Counted from the stretch's first letter, positions 31,054-39,562 are shown. The stretch is 64,000 nt of DNA from Spinactinospora alkalitolerans (GCF_013408795.1 NZ_JACCCC010000001.1:1922001-1986000); one strand, 5' to 3'. Made by a program: numbers and translations. The notes: a model not told the origin generated them from the sequence alone.

Positions 31054-32673
31054 ATGGTCCGACAGGACGGCTCTACCACCCCCGGACCCCCCACCCCCGA
31101 CCGGCGTACCTTTCTGGCCATGACCGGAATCAGCGCCGCCGCCTTCGCCCTGGGTATCGAAGCCCCCGCACACGCGTCCCCCACCGCCTCCAGCGTCCCC
31201 GCCGACCCCTTCGGCCTCGGAATCGCCTCCGGCGACCCCACCCACAACGGGGTCGTGCTGTGGACCCGACTGGCACCCGACCCGCTGGCCGAGGACGGCC
31301 ACGGCGGAATGCCGCTGCGCGACGTCACCGTCGAGTACGAGGTGGCCGCCGACGAGCGCTTCAGCAAGGTCGTCAAGCGCGGCAGGGCTGTGGCCTCGCC
31401 CGAACTCGCGCACGCGGTGCACCCCGAGGTCAAGGGGCTGCGGCCCGGGCGCGAGTACTTCTACCGGTTCCGCGCCGGACGCGAGATCAGCCCGGTCGGC
31501 CGCACCAGGACCGCGCCCGCGCGCGGCGCCGCGGGCTCGCTGGCCTTCGCGATCGCCTCCTGCCAGGCCTGGTACCACGGCCACTACACGGCCTACCGCG
31601 ACATGGCCGCCCAGGACCTGGACCTCGTGCTCTTCCTGGGCGACTACATCTACGAGTACGGCATCACCGCGGCGAACCTGTGGCGCCAGGGGACCGGCGG
31701 GCTCGGCCGGGCGCACGCCGCCGCGACCGTCACGCTGGAGCAGTACCGGCTGCGCTACGCCCTGACCAAGAGCGACCCGCACCTGCAGGCCGCGCACGCC
31801 GCGGCCCCCTGGGTGGTCACCACCGACGACCACGAGGTCGAGAACAACTACGCCGACGACAACTCCCAGTACGGCGTCGCCCCGCGCGACTTCCAGCGCC
31901 GCCGCGCCGTGGCCTACCGCGCCTGGTACGAGAACCAGCCGCTGAGCCGGGAATCGCTGCCCTCGGGCCCCGACATGCGGCTGTACCGGAGGCTGCGCTT
32001 CGGGCGGCTGGCCGAGTTCAACGTGCTCGACACCCGGCAGTACCGCGACAACGTCCCCTCCGACGGCGGCGCGACCGGGGGCGAACACACCGACCCGGAC
32101 CGCTCGATCCTCGGATCGGCGCAGGAGAAGTGGCTGTACAAGGGCCTGCGCGACAGCGAAGCCACGTGGAACGTGCTCGCCCAGCAGGTCGTGATGGCCT
32201 CCGTCGACCGCGACACCGGCGACGGCGTGACCTACAGCATGGACCAGTGGGACGGCTTCACCGCCAACCGGCGGCGGCTCTTCGACACCATCGCCGAGCA
32301 CGACGTCGCCAACCCCCTGGTGCTCACCGGCGACATCCACCGCCACGCCGCGGCCGAACTCAAGGCCGACTTCGGCGACCCCGACTCCGCGACCATCGGC
32401 ACCGAACTGGTCACGACCTCCGTCGCCTCCGACGGCGACGGGTCCGACAGCGACAACCTGGCCCCGATCTGGCTGGGCAACCCGCACGTGCGGCTCTACA
32501 ACGCGCGGCGGGGATACGTGCAGGTGAACATGACCCCCTCGGAGGTGACCTCGGACTTCAAGGTGATCGACCAGATCGAGGCCGACGCCGACGGCAACGT
32601 GACCACGGCCGCCCGGTTCGTCACCGAGGCGGGCCGGCCCGGACTGGAGCAGGTGGCGGGAGGAGTCCAATGA
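31054..32673 (+). CDS. PhoD-family alkaline phosphatase/phosphodiesterase, Tat-exported
   Basis: This 539-residue protein has a twin-arginine signal (DRRTFLAMTGISAAAFALG, residues 16-34). A PhoD N-terminal Ig-like domain follows (GIASGDPTHNGVVLWTRLAP ... HAVHPEVKGLRPGREYFYRFRAG). The catalytic domain has metal-site motifs LFLGDYIYEYG (near 191), VTTDDHEVENNYADDN (near 255) and VLTGDIHRHAAAEL (near 424). PhoD enzymes release phosphate from phosphodiesters such as teichoic acids outside the cell. Its TGA overlaps the ATG of the next gene, suggesting coupled synthesis. I see no convincing Pho box upstream. Confidence 0.92.
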   Translation: MVRQDGSTTPGPPTPDRRTFLAMTGISAAAFALGIEAPAHASPTASSVPADPFGLGIASGDPTHNGVVLWTRLAPDPLAEDGHGGMPLRDVTVEYEVAADERFSKVVKRGRAVASPELAHAVHPEVKGLRPGREYFYRFRAGREISPVGRTRTAPARGAAGSLAFAIASCQAWYHGHYTAYRDMAAQDLDLVLFLGDYIYEYGITAANLWRQGTGGLGRAHAAATVTLEQYRLRYALTKSDPHLQAAHAAAPWVVTTDDHEVENNYADDNSQYGVAPRDFQRRRAVAYRAWYENQPLSRESLPSGPDMRLYRRLRFGRLAEFNVLDTRQYRDNVPSDGGATGGEHTDPDRSILGSAQEKWLYKGLRDSEATWNVLAQQVVMASVDRDTGDGVTYSMDQWDGFTANRRRLFDTIAEHDVANPLVLTGDIHRHAAAELKADFGDPDSATIGTELVTTSVASDGDGSDSDNLAPIWLGNPHVRLYNARRGYVQVNMTPSEVTSDFKVIDQIEADADGNVTTAARFVTEAGRPGLEQVAGGVQ

Positions 32674-33515
32674 GCGGGCGCGACCCCAGACCGGTGACCG
32701 GTGTGCGGACCGAGGGACGGATCGGCGCGGTCGACCTGACCTGGCGACTCACCCCCTGGGAACCGCTGGTCGACCACTACGCGATCCACGCCGCGGAGTC
32801 GGCCGACGTCGAGATCTCGGAGCGGACGCTGATCGGAAAGACGGTCTACGGCCGCTTCACCCACGACACGCTCGGCCCCCGGAGCCGGACCCTGCACTAC
32901 CGGATCGTCACCGTGGACGCCGGAGGCGGGCGCAGCCGGCCGTCCAGGACCGCCAAGGGCGTCTCCACCGCCTCCATGGTGGTCGCCGGGACGCCCATCG
33001 CGCAGGTGGGGGAGTTCGACTCCAAGAGCCTGGAGCTTGCGCTGGCCCCCGACCGCGGGCAGCGCGACTACGTCTCGCGGTTCCCCGACGGCGTCGACTT
33101 CCTCCACGGCGCCGACGATCCGGCCCAGGACTGGTGCTACCTGCACCCCGGCCCGGCCGACGCCTGGGGCGGGCGCAGGCGGCACACCTTCCGGCTGCGC
33201 TTCTCGCTGGAGGAGGCGCCGAGCGCGCCGCTGGGCCTGGCGATCTGGCTGATCGACACGCACGCGAGCCTCGCGGGAACGGCGACGATCGCCGTCAACG
33301 GCGCCGACATCGAGGAGGTGGAATTCCGCGGCGGGGCCACCCGCGGCTCCCTGGAGGGCGACGCCACCGTCCCCGGGACGGCGCTGCGGCCGTCATTCGT
33401 TGAGCGGGAGCTGCCCGCGGCGAACTTCCGCGCGGGCGAGAACGTCATCGCGATCACCAAGACGAGCGGGTCCTGGCACGCCTACGACGCCGTGGGCGTC
33501 TTCCGGCTGGACTGA
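32670..33515 (+). CDS. Carbohydrate-binding-like protein coupled to PhoD (FnIII-like plus polysaccharide-lyase-type beta-sandwich)
   Basis: This 281-residue protein starts with an Ig/fibronectin-III-like segment (VDLTWRLTPWEPLVDHYAIHAAES ... LHYRIVTVDAGGGRSRPS, residues 20-92). A second domain (about 110-281) resembles the C-terminal jelly-roll of rhamnogalacturonan lyases (PL4 domain III): HTFRLRFSLEEAP, AIWLIDTHASLAGTATIAVNG, NFRAGENVIAITKTSGSWHAYDAVGVFRLD. No signal peptide is visible, which is odd for a partner of a secreted PhoD; export with PhoD or an intracellular role is possible. It overlaps phoD by 4 bp (ATGA). Confidence 0.65.
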   Translation: MSGRDPRPVTGVRTEGRIGAVDLTWRLTPWEPLVDHYAIHAAESADVEISERTLIGKTVYGRFTHDTLGPRSRTLHYRIVTVDAGGGRSRPSRTAKGVSTASMVVAGTPIAQVGEFDSKSLELALAPDRGQRDYVSRFPDGVDFLHGADDPAQDWCYLHPGPADAWGGRRRHTFRLRFSLEEAPSAPLGLAIWLIDTHASLAGTATIAVNGADIEEVEFRGGATRGSLEGDATVPGTALRPSFVERELPAANFRAGENVIAITKTSGSWHAYDAVGVFRLD

Positions 33516-33524
33516 GCCGTCCCG

Positions 33525-33560
33525 CGAAGGGGCGCCCGGAACGGTCCGGGCGGCCCTTCG
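33525..33560. terminator. Bidirectional hairpin between convergent genes
   Basis: Arms 33525-33540 and 33545-33560 pair over 16 positions with one mismatch around ACGG. It separates the carbohydrate-binding-like gene from the reverse-strand zinc-ribbon gene. Confidence 0.7.
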
Positions 33561-33582
33561 CCGCCGCTTCAGAGGCCGCTCC

Positions 33583-33879
33583 TCACTCGAAGATCTCGTC
33601 GAGGAAGCTCTTCTGCCGCCGGCGGCGCTCGCCCTGGTAATCCCGATGCCCGTGGGCTTCGGCCTCCTCGGGCCCGCCCTCACGGCGGCGGCGCCCGCCC
33701 ACGTACTCGGAGTCGGTCTCATGGCCCCGGGTCCAGCGGTGCTCGGCATCCAGGAGCTGTTCCAGTTCTCCGCGGTCGAGGAAGATCCCCCGGCACTTCC
33801 CGCACTGGTCGACGGTGACGCCGACGAGGGTGTGCCGCGCCAGGGAACCGGGGCACTTGGGGCAGGTCAGTTCGGTCAT
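33583..33879 (-). CDS. TFIIB-type zinc-ribbon protein
   Basis: This 98-residue protein begins MTELTCPKCPGSLARHTLVGVTVDQCGKCRGIFLDRGELEQLLD, the zf-TFIIB pattern with CPxC and CxxC pairs followed by G(I/V)(F/W)LDRGELE. The C-terminal half is charged and Arg/Glu-rich. The family is widespread and its function is not defined. It is a stand-alone gene between two convergent or unrelated units. Confidence 0.88.
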   Translation of the reverse strand: MTELTCPKCPGSLARHTLVGVTVDQCGKCRGIFLDRGELEQLLDAEHRWTRGHETDSEYVGGRRRREGGPEEAEAHGHRDYQGERRRRQKSFLDEIFE

Positions 33880-34289
33880 GCCGACTTGGACACCCCGCGG
33901 CGCCCGCCGGTTCCACCGAATCCGCGCCCGATCCGGGGCTCCTCCCGTCCCGCCTCCGGCGCCGTGCCCGGCGGCCCGGGCCGGTCGGCCTCAGGCGCCC
34001 CTGCGACCGATCACGAGGGCCGCCGCGGCCAAGGCGGCGTAGGCCACCAGCGCGGCCGGCGCCACCGTCGTGCTGGAGGCGAGCAGCGCGGGGACGCCCT
34101 CCGACACCGGCGCCTCATCGCCGAGTTCGCACGCAGGGCCGAGCTGCACGCGCGACCGGGTCCTCCTGATCGAGCTCTGATCGCTGAGTCTGCGGGGCGA
34201 GGTGGAACCTCCGATGCACGGCCCCGCTGTGCCGTCGGCGCTACGCGCACCGCGACAGCCAACCCCTGTGCACACCCGATCGCCAAATG
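33880..34289. other. Gap between the zinc-ribbon gene and the oxidoreductase gene
   Basis: These 410 bp contain no long gene. A possible 52-codon membrane peptide on the reverse strand (33991-34149) is listed separately. No strong hairpin is obvious after the oxidoreductase stop. Confidence 0.4.
33991..34149 (-). CDS. Possible small membrane peptide
   Basis: This is a 52-residue frame from a GTG with a good AGGAGGA sequence 11-12 bp upstream. The first half is acidic and polar (QLGPACELGDEAPVSEG). The second half is one hydrophobic segment (ALLASSTTVAPAALVAYAAL...) ending in the positive GRRGA, as in a small single-pass protein or a peptide precursor. There is no recognised family. Coding bias is weak evidence at this length, so it is offered as a candidate only. 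Confidence 0.3.
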   Translation of the reverse strand: MQLGPACELGDEAPVSEGVPALLASSTTVAPAALVAYAALAAAALVIGRRGA

Positions 34290-35654
34290 TCAATGAGGGG
34301 GGCGTCCGGCCAGCAGCCCCGCCACGTCCACCGGCGCGCCGCTCCCGATCGAGGCGTTGGCGGCCAGACCGGTGAGCAGCGCCCTGGCGCCGTCCTCGTG
34401 GTTGGCGCGCATGCCGATGCGCTCGGCGCCGAACAGGGTCGCGAGCATGCGGGCGTCACCGCCGCCGTGCCCGCCACCGCCCACGGTGACCGGAACGGTG
34501 ACCGGCGACTCCCAGTGCCGGCGCAGGGTCAGGGCGGAGGTGATGTCCTCCTTGGGCGCCGGCATGCCGCGGACGGGGGTGCGCTCGTCCTGCTCCGGCG
34601 AGACGTGCGGGTTCTCCACGACGTCGAGCTCCAACCGGCCTCGGCTGCCGGTGATCGCCACCCGGTAGCCCTCCCAGGGGGAGTAGGCGACCAGGTGGTA
34701 GCTGAGCTTGGCGCCGGACTCATAGCGCACGAGCACCGACATGTCGTCCTCGATGCTGACACCGGAACCGAACACGTTCTGGTCGCGCCGGTAGCCGTCC
34801 TCATGCTCGGCGTCGAGGTAGAGCGTCCTCATCGCCGGGCTGTCGCTCATGTGCAGGGCGAACGGGTCGTCCTGGGCGGAGGCCTCGCCGTGCGCCCGGT
34901 CGTAGTCGGCGGCCAGCCCCCTGCGCCGGCCGTTGGCCTCGCCGTAGAAGAACAGGTCGCCCCAGGCGAACACCGTCTCGGGCCCGGTTCCCAGCCACCA
35001 GTTGACCAGGTCGAAGTGGTGGCTGGACTTGTGGACCAGCAGGCCGCCGGAGCTGCGCTTGTCGCGGTGCCAGCGGCGGAAGTAGTCGGCGCCGTGCCGC
35101 AGGTCCAGCAGCCACTCGAAGTGGACCGAGCCGACCTCGCCGATGGCGCCGTCGCTCACCAGCTCGCGCACCTTGGCGTGCACCGGGTTGTAGCGGTAGT
35201 TGAAGGCCACCGTCATCCGGCGGCCGGTGCGCTCCTGAGCGGCGAGGATCCGGCGGCACCCCTCCAGGTCCGCTGTCATCGGCTTCTCGGTGACCACGTC
35301 GCAGCCGGCCTCCATCGCGGTGGCGATGTAGTGCGCGTGGATGCTGTCCACGGTGCAGACGACGACCTCGTCCACCCGCTCCTTGACCAGCATCTCGGCG
35401 AAGTCTCGGGCGGAGTGGGCCGGCACCTCCTCCCGTCCGTTCTCGCGCACGATGGCGTTGTGGGCGCGCATGCGCGTCTCGTTGGTGTCGCAGAGGGCCA
35501 CGAGCTCCGCATGGTCGGCGTGGGTGGAGGTGAGGGCGTCGGTGTACATCCGCGCCCGTGAACCGGTTCCCACGATGGCGAAGCGGCGACGGCCGGACCG
35601 TCGCGCCGTCCCGGGGCCGCTGGTGTGGTCGGTGTTGGCTCTGGAATCGCTCAC
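34290..35654 (-). CDS. Gfo/Idh/MocA-family oxidoreductase
   Basis: This 454-residue NAD(P)-dependent dehydrogenase has the Rossmann motif FAIVGTGSRARMYTDAL (residues 25-41), the EKP motif in VVTEKPMTADLEGC (near 122) and the C-terminal domain with FEWLLDLRHGADYFRRWH and SSHHFDLVNWWLG. Family members oxidise or reduce sugars and cyclitols. It starts with a GTG and is divergent from a sugar ABC transporter; similar LacI-type operators lie before both genes. It likely acts on the imported sugar; the substrate is unknown. Confidence 0.9.
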   Translation of the reverse strand: MSDSRANTDHTSGPGTARRSGRRRFAIVGTGSRARMYTDALTSTHADHAELVALCDTNETRMRAHNAIVRENGREEVPAHSARDFAEMLVKERVDEVVVCTVDSIHAHYIATAMEAGCDVVTEKPMTADLEGCRRILAAQERTGRRMTVAFNYRYNPVHAKVRELVSDGAIGEVGSVHFEWLLDLRHGADYFRRWHRDKRSSGGLLVHKSSHHFDLVNWWLGTGPETVFAWGDLFFYGEANGRRRGLAADYDRAHGEASAQDDPFALHMSDSPAMRTLYLDAEHEDGYRRDQNVFGSGVSIEDDMSVLVRYESGAKLSYHLVAYSPWEGYRVAITGSRGRLELDVVENPHVSPEQDERTPVRGMPAPKEDITSALTLRRHWESPVTVPVTVGGGGHGGGDARMLATLFGAERIGMRANHEDGARALLTGLAANASIGSGAPVDVAGLLAGRPPH

Positions 35655-35662
35655 CCTCTTAC

Positions 35663-35676
35663 GGTAAACGCTTTCC
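35663..35676. promoter_or_regulatory. LacI-type operator 1 (oxidoreductase side)
   Basis: GGTAAACGCTTTCC, a CG-centred dyad of the LacI/GalR type, lies 9 bp upstream of the oxidoreductase GTG. It would block transcription or ribosome access of that gene. Confidence 0.7.
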
Positions 35677-35800
35677 TAGGCTTTGGGTAGGGCGGTTCAA
35701 GGGTGGATGCGTCGGCTGGTGCGCTGAAATGCCCAGGGAGCAGGGGTTTCAGGGAGCCGGAGGAGTGCTCGTGCGCGAGAGCGGGCATTAAACCTCATTC

Positions 35801-35814
35801 GGATAGCGGTTGCC
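35801..35814. promoter_or_regulatory. LacI-type operator 2 (middle)
   Basis: GGATAGCGGTTGCC, read on the reverse strand, is GGCAACCGCTATCC and agrees with the consensus GGTAARCGCTWTCC at 12 of 14 positions. It lies 138 bp from operator 1 and 225 bp from operator 3, so DNA looping is possible. Confidence 0.55.
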
Positions 35815-35979
35815 AAACGAATCAGGCAACGATCTGGAAATGTCCTCCTGTGATCGCGAAGCGTAAGGTCGACTTCGGTGGGTTCATGTCCGCCAACTGT
35901 CGGCGAGAACCGCGAGGTGAGCGTTGATGCAGTTCAGAGCTTTACGACTGCTGGGCCGCCGCTTCTCGTTCCCGAGTCA

Positions 35980-36008
35980 TTGACTTGACCGTAACGGGAT
36001 GCTAAAAA
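35980..36008 (+). promoter_or_regulatory. Promoter of the sugar ABC transporter operon
   Basis: TTGACT (35980-35985), a 17-bp spacer and TAAAAA (36003-36008) form a good housekeeping-type promoter. Operator 3 begins 18 bp after the -10 box, the standard position for LacI-type repression. Confidence 0.6.
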
Positions 36009-36025
36009 CCGATTATTCGAATCTT

Positions 36026-36039
36026 GGATAGCGCTTACC
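36026..36039. promoter_or_regulatory. LacI-type operator 3 (transporter side)
   Basis: GGATAGCGCTTACC, read on the reverse strand, is GGTAAGCGCTATCC and is identical to operator 1 at 12 of 14 positions. It sits immediately downstream of the predicted -10 box of the transporter promoter. Confidence 0.7.
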
Positions 36040-36268
36040 GCAACGTATGGCGCCTTCCTCAATGACCAAGCGGCGCCTCCCGAGTCGTCCTCCGGCGACC
36101 GGGAGCGGAGTCGCGAAAGACACCGGGCGGCGCGGTGACCGGAGCGCCGGCCCATGGAGAGCCGTTGACACTGATGAACTCTGCCCCTTCGACGGTGACG
36201 ATCCCGACGGTGCGGATCGCCGTCGCCTTCGTGCCGCGATCACCTACCGGGTCCGGTGAGGCAACGTG

Positions 36269-37231
36269 ATGGGACTGAAACAGCGACAGAAGACGGCGGA
36301 CCCGCAGACGCCGCCCGCCGACCCCGCGCCCCGGCGGCGCGGGCACCGGCGGCGCCGGCCCAAGGACGACTCCGCGGCCGCCTACCTGTTCCTCGCCCCC
36401 TGGTTCCTCGGCCTCGTCTTCATCACCATCGGCCCGATCCTGGCGTCGCTGTACTTCTCGTTCACCGACTACAGCCTCATCGGCGATCCGCGGTGGGCCG
36501 GCTTCGACAACTACCTCGCGATGCTGGAAGACGAGCGGCTGCACAGCTCGCTCCTGGTCACCTTCCAGTACGTCTTCGTCTCGGTGCCCCTGCAGTTGGG
36601 CATGGCCCTCGCCCTGGCCATGATCCTGGACCGCGGCGTGCGCGGACTGCCGATCTACCGGTCCGTCTACTACCTGCCCTCCCTGCTGGGCTCCAGCGTC
36701 GCCGTCGCCATCCTGTGGCGCCAGATCTTCGGCGCCGAGGGCCTGATCAACTCGTTCCTCGGCTCGTTCGGGATCGACGCCCCCGGATGGGTCTCCCACC
36801 CCGACTACGCGCTGGGGACACTGGTCATCCTCAACGTCTGGACCTTCGGCGCGCCCATGGTCATCTTCCTGGCCGGCCTGCGGCAGATCCCCGCCATGTA
36901 CTACGAGGCCGCCCGCGTCGACGGCGCCAGCCCGATGAAGCGGTTCCTGCACATCACGGTGCCGCTGCTGACGCCGATCATCTTCTTCAACCTGGTGCTG
37001 CAGATGATCAACGCGTTCCAGACCTTCACCCAGGCCTTCATCGTCAGCGGCGGAACGGGCGGTCCCTCCGACTCGACCCTGTTCTACACGCTCTACCTCT
37101 ACCAGCAGGGCTTCGGCTCGTTCGACATGGGCTACGCCTCGGCGATGGCCTGGCTGCTCCTCGTAATCGTCGCGGGATTCACCGCGGTGAACTTCCTCGC
37201 CTCGAAGTACTGGGTTTTCTATGGTGACTAA
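36269..37231 (+). CDS. Sugar ABC transporter permease (MalF/UgpA type)
   Basis: This 320-residue inner-membrane subunit has an N-terminal basic tail, six predicted helices and the EAA loop YYEAARVDGASPMKRFLHITVPLLTP near residue 210 that docks the ATPase. The motif AYLFLAPWFLGLVFITIGPI opens the first helix. The ATG follows a GTG directly; the GGTGAGG site spaces better to the ATG. It overlaps the next permease gene by 11 bp. The carbohydrate substrate is not known. Confidence 0.94.
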   Translation: MGLKQRQKTADPQTPPADPAPRRRGHRRRRPKDDSAAAYLFLAPWFLGLVFITIGPILASLYFSFTDYSLIGDPRWAGFDNYLAMLEDERLHSSLLVTFQYVFVSVPLQLGMALALAMILDRGVRGLPIYRSVYYLPSLLGSSVAVAILWRQIFGAEGLINSFLGSFGIDAPGWVSHPDYALGTLVILNVWTFGAPMVIFLAGLRQIPAMYYEAARVDGASPMKRFLHITVPLLTPIIFFNLVLQMINAFQTFTQAFIVSGGTGGPSDSTLFYTLYLYQQGFGSFDMGYASAMAWLLLVIVAGFTAVNFLASKYWVFYGD

Positions 37232-38129
37232 GAGCGCATCGCGCAAGCCGACCGCTCCGGCCCGGCGGGCCAAGGCGCCCAACGGCTCCTCCCACAGCGT
37301 CCGCGACCACCGCAGACGGTTCTTCACCCACCTCGGGCTCATCGCCTTCGCCGTGGTGATGCTGTACCCGCTGCTGTGGATGCTGTCGAGCTCCTTCAAG
37401 CCCACCACCGAGATCTTCCGCGGCCCCGGACTGATCCCGGACGGGCTGATGGTGGACAACTACACCGAGGGCTGGACCGCGCTGCCGTTCCCGTTCCACC
37501 ACTACCTGATCAACTCGGCGATCGTGGTGGCCGGTTCGATCATCGGCAACCTGGTCGCGTGCTCCCTGGCGGCCTACGCCTTCGCCAGGCTGGAGTTCCG
37601 GGGCAAGAAGCTGTTCTTCGCGATCATGCTCGGCACGATCATGCTGCCGATCCACGTGGTGATCGTGCCGCAGTACATCCTGTTCTCCAACCTGGGATGG
37701 ATCAACACCTACCTGCCGCTGATCGTGCCCAAGCTGCTCGCCACGGACGGCTTCTTCATCTTCCTCATGGTGCAGTTCATCCGCGGTCTGCCCAAGGACC
37801 TGGACGAGGCCGCGCGCATCGACGGCTGCGGCCACCTGGGGATCTTCGCCAGGGTGATCCTGCCGCTGTCCATGCCGGCGCTGGCGACCACGGCGATCTT
37901 CACCTTCATCTGGACCTGGAACGACTTCCTGAGCCAACTGATCTTCCTCACCGACCCGGAGATGTACACCGTGCCACTGGCACTGCGGGCGTTCGTCGAC
38001 TCGCAGAGCCAGACGTCCTGGGGGCCGCTGTTCGCCATGTCGATCGTCGCCCTGGGGCCGATCTTCGGGTTCTTCCTGGCGGGACAGCGCTACCTGGTCA
38101 GGGGCATCGCAACCACAGGAATCAAGTGA
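37221..38129 (+). CDS. Sugar ABC transporter permease (MalG/UgpE type)
   Basis: This 302-residue partner permease has about 30 basic N-terminal residues, then HLGLIAFAVVMLYPLLWMLSSSFKPTTEIF as the first helix. The EAA loop DLDEAARIDGCGHLGIFARVILPLSMPAL is near residue 190, and GQRYLVRGIATTGIK forms the end. It overlaps the upstream permease gene and is followed 16 bp later by the solute-binding protein gene. Confidence 0.94.
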   Translation: MVTKSASRKPTAPARRAKAPNGSSHSVRDHRRRFFTHLGLIAFAVVMLYPLLWMLSSSFKPTTEIFRGPGLIPDGLMVDNYTEGWTALPFPFHHYLINSAIVVAGSIIGNLVACSLAAYAFARLEFRGKKLFFAIMLGTIMLPIHVVIVPQYILFSNLGWINTYLPLIVPKLLATDGFFIFLMVQFIRGLPKDLDEAARIDGCGHLGIFARVILPLSMPALATTAIFTFIWTWNDFLSQLIFLTDPEMYTVPLALRAFVDSQSQTSWGPLFAMSIVALGPIFGFFLAGQRYLVRGIATTGIK

Positions 38130-38145
38130 CCGAAAGGAAAAGGCC

Positions 38146-39468
38146 ATGTCAGCAACGAGGGGTGCCCGGCGCACCCCGATCCCCCGTCGTCGCCTGACGA
38201 CGTTGCTCGCCGGCCTGTCGGCCGTGGCGTTCACCGCGACCGCGTGCGGAGGCGGCTCCGGCGACGACGGGCCGGTGGAGCTGCGGTTCTCGTGGTGGGG
38301 TGCCGACGAGCGGCACGAGACGACGCTTGAGGTGATCGAGCGCTTCGAGGCCCAAAACCCCGACATCACCGTCAGCGGCGAATACACCGACTGGGATGCC
38401 TACTGGGACCGGCTGGCCACCAACGCCGCCGGCAACGACATGCCCGACATCGTCACCCAGGAGGAACGCTACCTGCGCGAGTACGCCGACCGCGGCGCGC
38501 TGCTGGACCTGCGGGAGTACGAGGAATCCCTGGACCTGTCCTCGATCGACGAGATCGCGCTGTCCGGCGGCGAGTTGGAGGACGGGCTCTACGGCGTGGC
38601 AACGGGCGTCAACGCCTACGCGATCGTCGCCGATCCGCAGGTCTTCGAAGAGGCCGGCGTCGAGATGCCCGACGACGAGAACTGGACGTGGGACGACTAC
38701 GTCGACGTCGCCGCCGAGATCTCGGAGAACACTCCCGACGGCGTCTACGGCACGCAGAACTACGGCTTCAACGAGGCGGGCTTCCAGATCTTCGCCCGCC
38801 AGCGCGGCGAGCTCCTCTACAACGAGGACGGCAGCCTCGGGTTCAGCCAGGACACGCTGGCGGAGTGGTACGAGTACTCGCTCGAACTGCAGGAGAGCGA
38901 TGCTCAGCCGAGCCCGGAGTTCAGCGTGGAGGTCGAAGCCGGCGGCCCGGACCAGTCCCTGCTGGCCACCAACAGCGGCGCGATGGGCCACTGGTGGAGC
39001 AACCAGCTCGGCGGGATCGGCAACTCCGCAGGGCGCGACCTGGAGCTGCTGCGCTACCCGGGCGAGTCCGAGCACGAGCGGACCGGCATGTTCCTCAAGC
39101 CGGCGATGTACTACTCGATCTCGGCCGGCACCGAGCACCCGGAGGAGGCGGCGATGTTCGTCGACTTCCTGCTCAACGACCCCGAGGCGGCCGAGCTGAT
39201 CCTCGCCGACCGCGGCCTGCCCGCCAACCTTGAGATCCGGGAGCAGATCACCGGCGACCTGCCCGAGGCCGACGCCCAGAGCGCCGAGTTCATCGCCGAG
39301 ATCAGCCCTGACATCCCCGACGCCAATCCGGTTCCGCCGCTGGGCGCCGGTGAGGTCGTCGACATCGCCAAGCGCATCAACGAAGAGCTCCTGTTCGGCA
39401 ATGTGACCCCGGACGAGGCCGCCGCGCAGTTCATGGAGGAGGTCGCCTCAGCCACCGGCAGCGGCTGA
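38146..39468 (+). CDS. Extracellular sugar-binding lipoprotein of the ABC transporter
   Basis: This 440-residue family-1 solute-binding protein has an N-terminal signal with three Arg, a hydrophobic core and the lipobox TATAC (Cys34), so the mature protein is membrane-anchored. The fold motif LRFSWWGADERHETTLEVIERFEAQNPDITVSGEY follows. Aromatic residues (WTWDDY, WYEYSLEL, GHWWSNQLGG) could stack on sugar rings. No ATPase gene accompanies the operon; a shared MsiK-type ATPase encoded elsewhere is the usual actinobacterial solution. Confidence 0.94.
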   Translation: MSATRGARRTPIPRRRLTTLLAGLSAVAFTATACGGGSGDDGPVELRFSWWGADERHETTLEVIERFEAQNPDITVSGEYTDWDAYWDRLATNAAGNDMPDIVTQEERYLREYADRGALLDLREYEESLDLSSIDEIALSGGELEDGLYGVATGVNAYAIVADPQVFEEAGVEMPDDENWTWDDYVDVAAEISENTPDGVYGTQNYGFNEAGFQIFARQRGELLYNEDGSLGFSQDTLAEWYEYSLELQESDAQPSPEFSVEVEAGGPDQSLLATNSGAMGHWWSNQLGGIGNSAGRDLELLRYPGESEHERTGMFLKPAMYYSISAGTEHPEEAAMFVDFLLNDPEAAELILADRGLPANLEIREQITGDLPEADAQSAEFIAEISPDIPDANPVPPLGAGEVVDIAKRINEELLFGNVTPDEAAAQFMEEVASATGSG

Positions 39469-39503
39469 CCCGCTCCCCCAGTCCCTTTCCTCCCGCCCCG
39501 ATA

Positions 39504-39562
39504 CGGCCGGGCCCTGTTCTAGCACCCGGTGGTGTGGCAACCACCGCGACGGGGCCCGGCCG
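39504..39562. terminator. Branched hairpin between convergent units
   Basis: CGGCCGGGCCC (39504-39514) pairs perfectly with 39552-39562. An inner CGGTGG/CCACCG hairpin (39527-39532 with 39541-39546) lies in the loop. CCTTTCC follows. It ends the sugar-transporter operon and, from the other side, the efflux permease gene. Confidence 0.65.

Larger units (their letters stand above)
35655..36268. other. Divergent regulatory region of the oxidoreductase and sugar-transporter genes
   Basis: These 614 bp hold no convincing gene but hold three similar LacI-type operators (35663-35676, 35801-35814, 36026-36039) and a forward promoter (35980-36008), listed separately. The region is lower in G+C than its surroundings between about 35780 and 36050. 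The forward transcript would have a leader of about 250 nt before the first permease gene. No LacI gene lies inside it. Confidence 0.6.

Noticed and set aside
36047-36259. 70-codon forward frame upstream of the sugar permease
   Set aside because: It starts downstream of the predicted promoter without a ribosome site and has no recognisable pattern. It is more likely part of the leader.
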